A stretch of DNA of 6,852 nt from an uncultured delta proteobacterium (GTDB lineage Bacteria > Myxococcota_A > Bradymonadia > REDH01), in the NCBI GenBank assembly GCA_903912275.1, contig CAIWGR010000299.1, positions 1 through 6,852 of the forward strand, in the 5' to 3' direction. This document shows positions 1 through 5,611 of the stretch, in pieces. The position numbers were made by a program, and so were the translations under genes. Every line of letters begins with the position of its first letter. Position 1 is the first letter of the stretch. A model generated the notes under the pieces. It made no database searches and had not been told where the DNA came from. It saw only the letters and a program-made list of their open reading frames with translations.

Positions 1-37
1 CCTCGCCGCTGGGATCGTTGTAGGTCAATTTGGGCAT
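1..37 (-). CDS. N-terminal fragment of a divergent gene, function unknown
   Basis: Reading the minus strand from an ATG at 37-35 gives an open frame that runs off the left edge. Its 12 residues are MPKLTYNDPSGE. The gene is transcribed away from the regulator gene at 155 and has a sigma-70-like promoter placed correctly upstream (67-96). No strong Shine-Dalgarno sequence precedes the ATG. The start loosely resembles the beginning of some FHA-domain proteins, in which a short beta strand is followed by a polar turn. Twelve residues cannot establish a family, so this is only a guess. The open frame, the start codon and the promoter-like sequence together make a real gene more likely than not. 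Confidence 0.45.
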   Translation of the reverse strand, partial: MPKLTYNDPSGE

Positions 38-66
38 GAATCGCGCCTGAAGGATGTAGGTCTGTC

Positions 67-96
67 TCTATACCTGCGGCGCGGTTGATTCGGCAA
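67..96 (-). promoter_or_regulatory. Candidate sigma-70-type promoter for the divergent gene
   Basis: On the minus strand, TTGCCG (plus positions 96-91) is followed after 18 bases by TATAGA (72-67). These match the -35 and -10 boxes at 4 of 6 and 5 of 6 positions respectively. Transcription would begin near position 60, about 23 bases before the ATG at 37. In GC-rich DNA an AT-rich TATAGA stands out, but the match is not proof. I found no equally good promoter facing right for the regulator gene. Confidence 0.35.
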
Positions 97-154
97 GCGC
101 GCCCGACTACCTCCGACGGTCTTGCGACCCCTACCGGTTCGGCGCGTGGCGACG

Positions 155-1561
155 ATGGAAGACTCTCAGCTGAAGCCCGCGCGCATCCTTGTGGTGGACG
201 ACGACGACGAGCATGCTTCGACGCTTCAGCGGCTGCTGGCGCGTGAGGGGTTGGAGGCCACCGTCGCGCACGGTGCCGAGGAGGCCCTGAAGCTGGCGCG
301 GGCCGAGGAGTTCGACCTCATCCTGACCGACCTGGTGATGTCTGGCATGTCGGGGCTCGACCTGATGCGCGCCTTGACGGACGCCAAAGTGGCGACCGAT
401 GTCATTCTGATGACCGCCTTCGGAACCGTCGAGGTCGCGGTCGAGGCGATGCGGTCGGGCGCCTACGACTTTGTGGTGAAGCCCATCAAGCGGGCCACGC
501 TGCTCAAGGCCATGGACCGAGCGCTGGCCGCGCGGCGGCTGCGGGCCGAGAACCAGCGCCTGCGCGCCGAACTCGATGAGTTGCGGCGTGGGCGCCAGCT
601 GGTTGGCGATGCCCCACTCTTCCGGCGGGCGCTACAGCTGGCGACGCAGACGAGCGCGAGCGAAGCGACGGTGCTGCTGCGTGGCGAGTCGGGCACGGGC
701 AAGGAGCTCTTCGCCCGTCACATCCATGCCTGCAGCCGACGCGCCAAAGGTCCCTTCATCGCAGTGAACTGTGCGTCGCTGCCGGAGTCGCTGGTCGAGT
801 CGGAGTTGTTCGGGCACGAGGCAGGCGCCTTCACCGGCGCGACCCACCGACGCGCTGGCTGGCTGGAGCTGGCGCACGGAGGCACGCTGCTGCTCGACGA
901 AGTGGGTGAGATCCCGCTGGCGATGCAGGTCAAGCTGTTGCGGTTCATCCAAGAGGGAACGCTGACGCGGGTGGGTGGCCGGCAGGCACTCTCGGTGCAG
1001 GTGCGAATCGTCGCGGCGACCCACCGCAACCTTGAAGAGATGGTGAAGGCCGGCGAGTTCCGCGAAGACCTCTACTTCCGGCTCAATGTCATCCCCATCA
1101 TCGTGCCTCCGCTGCGGTCGCGGGCCGAAGACATTCCGCTGCTGGTCAACCGGTTCGTGACGCTGCATGCAGCGCAGGCCGGCCGCCCCGTACCACGCGT
1201 TACACCCGCAGCCATGGAGCGGCTCTCCGCCTACGGCTGGCCGGGCAATGTGCGCGAACTGGAGAACGCGATGGAGCGGGCAGTGGTGCTCGATCAGGAC
1301 GGCCGCCTCGACCTCGACGACCTGCCCGAGGTGGTATCGGAGGCAGCGCCGGAGGGGGCAGGTCTTCACTTCAGCATCGGCACGACGCTCGCGGAGGCAG
1401 AGCGGCGCCTTATCCTCGCCACGCTGGCCTACACGACGGGCGACAAGGCAGCGGCAGCGGAGATTCTGGGGCTGGGACGGCGCACCGTGTATCGAAAGTT
1501 GGAGGAATATGGCAAAGCCGACTCCGATGATGTTATGTTGAAGACCCCGGAGCGGGAATAA
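155..1561 (+). CDS. NtrC-family sigma-54-dependent response regulator
   Basis: This is a complete two-component response regulator that, by family, activates sigma-54 RNA polymerase by ATP hydrolysis after phosphorylation. From the ATG at 155 it has 468 residues. The REC domain (about 8-122) has the acidic cluster D15-D18, phosphoacceptor D59, T87 and K109. A helical linker (about 123-146) looks coiled-coil. The AAA+ domain (about 148-385) has Walker A G177-E184 with K183, the sigma-54 contact loop GAFTGA at 224-229, Walker B ending D248-E249, and the conserved REDLYFRLNV and WPGNVREL motifs. A Fis-type helix-turn-helix lies at about 412-452. No catalytic residue appears missing. The frame also opens at TTG 122 and GTG 146. 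No start has a clear ribosome site; I chose ATG 155 because the REC domain begins soon after it. No partner histidine kinase is visible. gspC follows after 31 bp, so co-transcription is likely. Assigning it to control of the T2SS genes is inference. Confidence 0.95.
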   Translation: MEDSQLKPARILVVDDDDEHASTLQRLLAREGLEATVAHGAEEALKLARAEEFDLILTDLVMSGMSGLDLMRALTDAKVATDVILMTAFGTVEVAVEAMRSGAYDFVVKPIKRATLLKAMDRALAARRLRAENQRLRAELDELRRGRQLVGDAPLFRRALQLATQTSASEATVLLRGESGTGKELFARHIHACSRRAKGPFIAVNCASLPESLVESELFGHEAGAFTGATHRRAGWLELAHGGTLLLDEVGEIPLAMQVKLLRFIQEGTLTRVGGRQALSVQVRIVAATHRNLEEMVKAGEFREDLYFRLNVIPIIVPPLRSRAEDIPLLVNRFVTLHAAQAGRPVPRVTPAAMERLSAYGWPGNVRELENAMERAVVLDQDGRLDLDDLPEVVSEAAPEGAGLHFSIGTTLAEAERRLILATLAYTTGDKAAAAEILGLGRRTVYRKLEEYGKADSDDVMLKTPERE

Positions 1562-1592
1562 AGCCCCCCGCGTACGCACCTTTCAAGGCGGC

Positions 1593-2651
1593 ATGGAGCC
1601 CTACTTCAAAAAGTACTTCTGGACCTTCCGGGTCGCGGCGGTGATTGCTCTCGGACTGCTGCTCGCGGGCACCAGTTCGGCGATTGGCGCGCGGTTTCTG
1701 GCCCCTTTCACGGTAGCGGTCCCCAAAACGGATGCCGGCGCGAAGGGGTCGGCTAAGCCGGCGCCCAAGTCGACCCGCCCCGAAATCTCCAACGTGCTGC
1801 CCGAGCCTCCGCCCGTCGTGGTGGAGGACAAGTGCACCGAGGTGGCCTGTGAGCCCGGCGAACTCTGCAACCCGGAGACGGGCGCCTGCGAGCCCGACCC
1901 CGCAGCCGACGCATCGGCTGCCGGCGGGCCCTGCAAGGAGTCGACGATTGCATTGGCCTTGGTCGGTACGATCGTCGCGGCCGACCCGCAGTGGTCGCTG
2001 GCCGTTCTGCACAACCCCGGCACCAACAAGACGCAGTTTGCCACCATCGGCACCAACCTGCTGGCCGAGGCCGATGTGGTTCGGATTGAGCGGAGCAGGG
2101 TGTGGCTCTCGCGACAGGGGAAAGAGGAGTGCCTTCGACCTGGCGATCCTGCCGCGCGCGCCGCAAAGGCGCAGGGTGCAGGCGGCTTGCGGGGTGCCAT
2201 GGGGAGCATGGGCAAGGGAGGCGCGGGCGGCGCTTCGGTTGAGGATGCACCCACGGTCGTCAGCAAGCCGGGCGGCGCGGGCGGAAGCATCGAGAGCCGC
2301 ATCCAGTCGGGGGTGACCTCGACCGGTCCGAACAGCTACAATGTGGACCGCAACCTCATCCGAGAGGTGGCCAGCGATCAGAAGTCGCTCAAGGAGAATG
2401 CACCGCGCATCGTCCCCTACTACGAGGGCGGCGCTGCGAAGGGATTCCGGCTTCAGGGTCTCAAGAGCGGCGGGATGTTCTCTGCGATCGGCATCCGCAA
2501 CGGCGATGTTGTGCTTTCGGTGAATGGCAGCCCCATCGACTCGCCGCAGAAGGCGCTCGACATCTACCAGAGCATGATGACGCAGAGCTCGGTGAACCTC
2601 ACGGTTCTGCGTCGCGGCAAAGAAGAGCAGCTGACCTACGCCATCCAGTAG
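1593..2651 (+). CDS. gspC: Type II secretion system inner-membrane clamp protein GspC
   Basis: The 352-residue product has the GspC architecture. A short cytoplasmic N-terminus precedes one transmembrane helix (about 13-33), followed by a Pro/Ala linker (about 44-78). The HR domain (about 116-184) has the family pattern of a small beta domain starting LALVGTIVAADP and ending EECLRPGD. A Gly/Ala/Ser-rich spacer (about 185-245) leads to a C-terminal PDZ domain (about 268-350, with GFRLQGLKSGGMFSAIGIRNGD and VNGSPIDSPQKALDIY). In known systems GspC contacts the GspD N0 domain through HR and the inner-membrane platform through its N-terminal part. An unusual feature is a cysteine-rich stretch, C81, C86, C92, C99 and C114, plus C180 in the HR domain; these six could form disulphides in the periplasm. 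The ATG has a weak AAGGCG ribosome site at 1585-1590. The gene order (regulator before, gspD and gspE after) supports the call. No terminator is seen after the TAG stop. Confidence 0.93.
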   Translation: MEPYFKKYFWTFRVAAVIALGLLLAGTSSAIGARFLAPFTVAVPKTDAGAKGSAKPAPKSTRPEISNVLPEPPPVVVEDKCTEVACEPGELCNPETGACEPDPAADASAAGGPCKESTIALALVGTIVAADPQWSLAVLHNPGTNKTQFATIGTNLLAEADVVRIERSRVWLSRQGKEECLRPGDPAARAAKAQGAGGLRGAMGSMGKGGAGGASVEDAPTVVSKPGGAGGSIESRIQSGVTSTGPNSYNVDRNLIREVASDQKSLKENAPRIVPYYEGGAAKGFRLQGLKSGGMFSAIGIRNGDVVLSVNGSPIDSPQKALDIYQSMMTQSSVNLTVLRRGKEEQLTYAIQ

Positions 2652-2653
2652 TC

Positions 2654-2668
2654 GTGCCAGCCTGACAC
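2654..2668 (+). promoter_or_regulatory. Imperfect dyad, candidate upstream activator site 1
   Basis: GTGCCA-GCC-TGACAC is an inverted repeat with 6-bp arms, a 3-bp spacer and one mismatch, just after the gspC stop. It shares its left arm and spacer length with the perfect dyad at 2693-2711, and the two centres (2661 and 2702) lie 41 bp apart. Relative to the predicted start of transcription at 2808 the centre is at about -147, within the usual range for enhancers of sigma-54 activators. Binding by the regulator encoded at 155 is inference. Confidence 0.4.
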
Positions 2669-2692
2669 AGGGTTGCCAGCGGCGGGGGCGGT

Positions 2693-2711
2693 TTGTGCCA
2701 GATTGGCACAA
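2693..2711 (+). promoter_or_regulatory. Perfect 8-bp dyad, candidate upstream activator site 2
   Basis: TTGTGCCA-GAT-TGGCACAA is a perfect inverted repeat with 8-bp arms and a 3-bp spacer. Its centre at 2702 is about 106 bp before the predicted sigma-54 start site. Size and symmetry suit a dimeric Fis-type helix-turn-helix such as the one in the upstream regulator. No T-run follows, so it is unlikely to be a terminator. The right arm contains TTGGCAC, which looks like a -24 box, but position -12 there is TC rather than GC. Confidence 0.55.
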
Positions 2712-2741
2712 TGGGTTCGTCCGTTGCGAGGATCGTGGGTT

Positions 2742-2754
2742 CAAGTGTTTGAGA
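2742..2754 (-). promoter_or_regulatory. Candidate IHF-like site between dyads and promoter
   Basis: The minus strand reads TCTCAAACACTTG, which matches 8 of 9 fixed positions of the IHF core WATCAANNNNTTR. It lies between the dyads and the -24/-12 promoter, where IHF bends DNA in many sigma-54 systems. The core is short and the consensus was defined in Escherichia coli, so a chance match is possible. The same bases form a small hairpin (TCAA-GTGT-TTGA, 2741-2752). Confidence 0.3.
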
Positions 2755-2771
2755 ACTCGACCGATCTCCCG

Positions 2772-2786
2772 TGCCGTGATACGGCA
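2772..2786 (+). promoter_or_regulatory. Perfect 6-bp dyad overlapping the -24 box
   Basis: TGCCGT-GAT-ACGGCA is a perfect inverted repeat with the same GAT spacer as the dyad at 2693-2711 and a related GTGCC arm shifted by one base. It overlaps the -24 element of the predicted sigma-54 promoter, so a protein bound there could block polymerase. It may instead be a chance palindrome. Confidence 0.3.
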
Positions 2787-2797
2787 TAAAGATTGCA
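2782..2797 (+). promoter_or_regulatory. Predicted sigma-54 (-24/-12) promoter for gspD
   Basis: CGGCATA-AAGA-TTGCA matches 9 of 12 fixed positions of TGGCACG-N4-TTGCW. It has the near-invariant GG (2783-2784) and GC (2795-2796) at the required 10-base spacing. Transcription would start near A2808, leaving a 5' leader of about 65 bases before the gspD GTG. The presence of a sigma-54 activator gene 1.2 kb upstream and of dyads at about -106 and -147 raises confidence. The first T of the -24 box and its C and G are not matched. Confidence 0.6.
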
Positions 2798-2858
2798 TGG
2801 AATCTACAACGTCTGGCTGTTGTTGCGCCTGCCAAGCCGCACTCGACTCCCGCTCTCC

Positions 2859-2863
2859 AAGGG
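2859..2863 (+). promoter_or_regulatory. Ribosome binding site that supports the GTG start of gspD
   Basis: AAGGG sits 9 bases before GTG 2873. It supports this GTG as the real start, as does the signal peptide that begins directly from it. Confidence 0.7.
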
Positions 2864-2872
2864 CCTCTGATC

Positions 2873-5608
2873 GTGAACCGAAGCATCTCCATTTCAGCCG
2901 TTGCTACCCTCTCGCTCCTCATGCTCGTCGCGCCGCTTGCTGCAGCGCAGAGTGCTGCTCCCTCGCCGCCTCCGCCGACCTCCGGCGCAAAGGCGGGGCG
3001 GCTTTCGCGCGTCAACCGCCCGCAGCCGCCGGCACCCGCGCCGGCCGCTCCTGCTGCTGCCGCGCCTGCTGCTGCTCCCGGCGGCGGGGCCGCACCCGCA
3101 GCGCCAGCTGCGCCTCGGAGCGTTGCTCCAGCCAAGCCCGCAGCGCCCGCCGGCCCGCCCGTGGTCACCGTCGAGCAGATTGCGCCTGATGCAGGGCAGA
3201 TAAACCCCAACTTCGTCGAGCCGTGGAACCCCTCCAACCCGCCCTCCAATGTGCGGGTCAACATCGACTTCAGCCAGGCGGAGCTCTCCGACGTCGTGAT
3301 GTGGATCTCGGCGCTCACAGGCCGAAACTTCATCATCGCCGACACCATCAGCTCCAGCAAGAAGATCACCATCATCTCGCCGAAGCCAGTGACGATTGGC
3401 GACGCCTACAGGGCCTTCCAGGCTGCGCTTCGGATGAACGGGCTGACCACCATCCCCTTCGGCAATTTCCTCAAGATTGTTGAGGCCGAGAGCGCGGGGC
3501 GCGAGCCGCTGAAGCCGTCGAGCAACCGTTCGGACATCCCGTCGGATGACCAGATGGTCACGCAGATTGTGCAGCTCGAGCATGTGGCCATCTCGACAGT
3601 ACAGCCCGTCATCGACGCCATGAAGTCGCAGCAGGCGCAGATTGTGCCCTACGAGCCAACCGGCACGCTGATCATCACCGAGAACGGCCTCAACCTGAAG
3701 CGCCTGCTCGGGATTCTTGACCTGCTGGATGTGCCGGGCGGCCAAGAGCAGATCAACATGTACCAGGTGCAGTACTCAGACGCGGAACAGCTCAAGAGCA
3801 CGCTGCTGGAGATCTTCAAGCCGACGGAGGGCGGCAAGGGCTCGCAGCCGGCGCCGACCCCAGCGCCGGCCCGCCGGCGTGAGCCCGGCAAAGAGGCCGC
3901 AGCACCGGTCGCAGCAGACACCGGCGGTAGTGACAGCCCGAAGTCGGTTTCGGTTTCGCAGATCATCTCCGACAAGCGGACCAACCAGCTTATCGTGATT
4001 GCGAACCAGCGCTCCTACGAGCGCATCGTGGAGCTCGCAAAGCAGCTCGACGTGCCGATTCCGGGCGAGGGGCAGGTTCATGTTGTCTTCCTTGAGAACG
4101 CCTCGGCGCCCGACCTCGCCTCGACCCTGCAGTCGCTGACGCAGAATGTGGAGCAGTCGCGCGAGCAGGCCTCCGGCGGTGCCGGCGGACGCCGTCGTCC
4201 CGGCGAGCAAGGCGCAGCCCCCGGCGGCGATGCAGCGGCTGCAGGCGGAGCGCGCGGCGCGGTCACCGCGACCTTCTCGGGCGACATCTCCATCACCTCC
4301 GATGAGGCCACCAACTCGCTCGTCGTGGTAGCCAGCCTGCGTGACTTCCTCGCGCTCCAGAGCGTGATCAAGCAGCTCGATCGGCGTCGCCAGCAGGTCT
4401 ACGTCGAGGCCGTGATCATGGAGGTGTCGGTCAACCGGCAGAACCAGTTCGGCATGGCCTTCAACAGCGGTGCGCTGCCGGAAATCGGCGGCGAGGATGT
4501 GCCGGTGTTCGGCGCAACCAAGGTTGGCTCGCTCTCCAGCCTCTTCCTCGACCCATCCCAGCTGATGGGTCTGGCAGTCGGACTGCGTGGTCCGACGGTC
4601 GAAGGCACCCGTGATGCGCTCGGCTTCGCCCTGCCCTCGTTCGGCGCCATTTTGCAGGCGGTGCAGACCGACAACGATGTCAACGTGCTCTCGAGCCCGC
4701 ACATCCTCACGATGGACAACGAAGAGGCCGAGATCGTGGTGGGCGAGAACATCCCCTTCGTCTCCGGCATCAGCAGCGGTCTTGGCGGTTTGGCTTCGCT
4801 GGCGCAGGGCGCCGGTGTCAACGCGAGCGCTCTGTCGAGCCTGGGCGGCATGGGCGGCGGCTTCGGCGGTGTCTCGGTGCAGCGGCAGGATGTGGCGCTC
4901 ACGCTGCGCATCACGCCGCAGATCAATGAGAGCAACTTTGTGCGGCTCAAGATTGAGGAGGAGGTCGAAGATGTGCAGTCCATCGACCCCGTGCTCGGGC
5001 CCCGCACGACGACCCGTCAGGCGAAGACGACCGTCTCTGTGCAGGACCAGCAGACCATCGTGATCGGCGGCCTCATCCGCGACACCACGACGACCGACGT
5101 GAACAAGGTCCCGCTGCTCGGCGACATCCCGGTGCTCGGCGCGCTTTTCCGCAACACCACGACGCGGAAGAACAAGACCAACCTGCTCCTGCTTCTGACG
5201 CCCTACATCATCCGCGACCCCTCGGACTTTGAGCAGATTCTGCGTCAGAAGCTTCGGGAGCGGGACGAGTTTGTAAACTACTTCGGCGCCTTCGACCGGA
5301 GCTACCTCGCCAAGGTGGATTACGCCCGCAAGGACGGCCCGATGCAGGCGATGTACGAGACCGTCTCGACCGCACTGGATGATGCCGATGCGCGCCGTCG
5401 CGCCTTCTCGGACACCGCCATTGAAACGCCGATTGGCACCGAGGCGGCTCCGGCTCCCGCAATGGCACCTGCTGCTGCGCCCGCGCCTGCTGCTGCGCCC
5501 GCGCCTGCTGCTGCGCCCGCACCGGCTCCTGCAGCGGCTCCTGCGGCGGCTCCTGCGGCGGCACCGGCTCCTGCGGCGGCACCGGCTCCTGAAACGAAGG
5601 GGAACTAG
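2873..5608 (+). CDS. gspD: Type II secretion system outer-membrane secretin GspD
   Basis: The 911-residue product forms the multimeric outer-membrane channel through which folded proteins exit. A signal peptide (1 to about 25, ending APLAAAQ, no lipobox) is followed by a Pro/Ala-rich stretch (about 28-96). Then come N0 (about 127-205), N1 (about 228-290), N2 (about 294-397, with a low-complexity insertion at 320-357) and N3 (about 401-503, with a Gly/Ala insertion at 431-464). The secretin barrel (about 506-782) has VEAVIMEVSV, SSPHILTMDNEEAEIVVGENIPF, a long Gly/Ala/Ser segment at 634-667, ITPQIN and the signature GGLIRDTTTTDVNKVPLLGD. A charged helical segment (about 783-845) may be the pilotin-binding S region. 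A Pro/Ala tail closes the protein. It is longer than the roughly 650-750 residues usual for GspD, mostly because of the added low-complexity parts. I saw no cysteine. A PilQ identity is unlikely: there are no AMIN domains and gspC and gspE flank it. Confidence 0.96.
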   Translation: MNRSISISAVATLSLLMLVAPLAAAQSAAPSPPPPTSGAKAGRLSRVNRPQPPAPAPAAPAAAAPAAAPGGGAAPAAPAAPRSVAPAKPAAPAGPPVVTVEQIAPDAGQINPNFVEPWNPSNPPSNVRVNIDFSQAELSDVVMWISALTGRNFIIADTISSSKKITIISPKPVTIGDAYRAFQAALRMNGLTTIPFGNFLKIVEAESAGREPLKPSSNRSDIPSDDQMVTQIVQLEHVAISTVQPVIDAMKSQQAQIVPYEPTGTLIITENGLNLKRLLGILDLLDVPGGQEQINMYQVQYSDAEQLKSTLLEIFKPTEGGKGSQPAPTPAPARRREPGKEAAAPVAADTGGSDSPKSVSVSQIISDKRTNQLIVIANQRSYERIVELAKQLDVPIPGEGQVHVVFLENASAPDLASTLQSLTQNVEQSREQASGGAGGRRRPGEQGAAPGGDAAAAGGARGAVTATFSGDISITSDEATNSLVVVASLRDFLALQSVIKQLDRRRQQVYVEAVIMEVSVNRQNQFGMAFNSGALPEIGGEDVPVFGATKVGSLSSLFLDPSQLMGLAVGLRGPTVEGTRDALGFALPSFGAILQAVQTDNDVNVLSSPHILTMDNEEAEIVVGENIPFVSGISSGLGGLASLAQGAGVNASALSSLGGMGGGFGGVSVQRQDVALTLRITPQINESNFVRLKIEEEVEDVQSIDPVLGPRTTTRQAKTTVSVQDQQTIVIGGLIRDTTTTDVNKVPLLGDIPVLGALFRNTTTRKNKTNLLLLLTPYIIRDPSDFEQILRQKLRERDEFVNYFGAFDRSYLAKVDYARKDGPMQAMYETVSTALDDADARRRAFSDTAIETPIGTEAAPAPAMAPAAAPAPAAAPAPAAAPAPAPAAAPAAAPAAAPAPAAAPAPETKGN
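5468..5591 (+). repeat. Two tandem repeat blocks coding the Pro/Ala tail of GspD
   Basis: Three 18-bp units of CCTGCTGCTGCGCCCGCG (5468-5485, 5486-5503, 5504-5521, the last ending in A) encode P-A-A-A-P-A. A second block with different codons follows: GCACCGGCTCCTGCAGCG (5519-5536), two 12-bp copies GCTCCTGCGGCG (5537-5560), GCACCGGCTCCTGCGGCG (5561-5578) and a partial copy (5579-5591). All units are multiples of 3, so gain or loss by slippage keeps the frame. The near-identity of copies at third codon positions indicates recent expansion, twice, from different units. Confidence 0.9.
5596..5602 (+). promoter_or_regulatory. Strong ribosome binding site for gspE inside the end of gspD
   Basis: GAAGGGG ends 9 bases before ATG 5612 and lies within the last codons of gspD. 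It fixes the gspE start and suggests closely linked translation of the two genes. Confidence 0.75.
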
Positions 5609-5611
5609 CCC

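Noticed and set aside
47..74. Plus-strand sigma-70 promoter for the regulator (CTGAAG and TATACC)
   Set aside because: The -35 box matches only 3 of 6 and the spacing is 16, so it is too weak to list.
632..1579. 315-codon minus-strand open frame opposite the regulator
   Set aside because: It is a shadow of the conserved AAA+ coding sequence, with no recognisable domain and a His/Arg/Gln-rich composition.
2693..2711. The perfect dyad as an intrinsic terminator after gspC
   Set aside because: The stem is only 8 bp with moderate GC, the loop is 3 bases and no run of T follows.
2703..2719. A second -24/-12 promoter starting at TTGGCAC
   Set aside because: The -24 box is excellent, but the bases at the required -12 position are TC instead of GC. 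The promoter at 2782-2797 has both invariant dinucleotides.
2731..2766. tRNA-like T-arm (GGTTCAA) with flanking GATCG/CGATC
   Set aside because: There is no acceptor stem, D-arm or anticodon arm of correct geometry around it, so it is not a tRNA or a recognisable tRNA fragment. The bases are better read as a small hairpin or IHF-like core.
1533..2798. 421-codon open frame on the minus strand opposite gspC
   Set aside because: It lies antisense to a gene with clear GspC domains, runs past it on both sides, and has an Arg/Leu/His-rich composition typical of GC-rich shadow frames. No ribosome site or known motif is visible.
2695..3189. 164-codon plus-strand frame spanning the gspC-gspD gap
   Set aside because: It overlaps the promoter region and the gspD signal peptide in another frame, has no ribosome site, and its cysteine-rich part is out-of-frame reading of alanine and proline codons.
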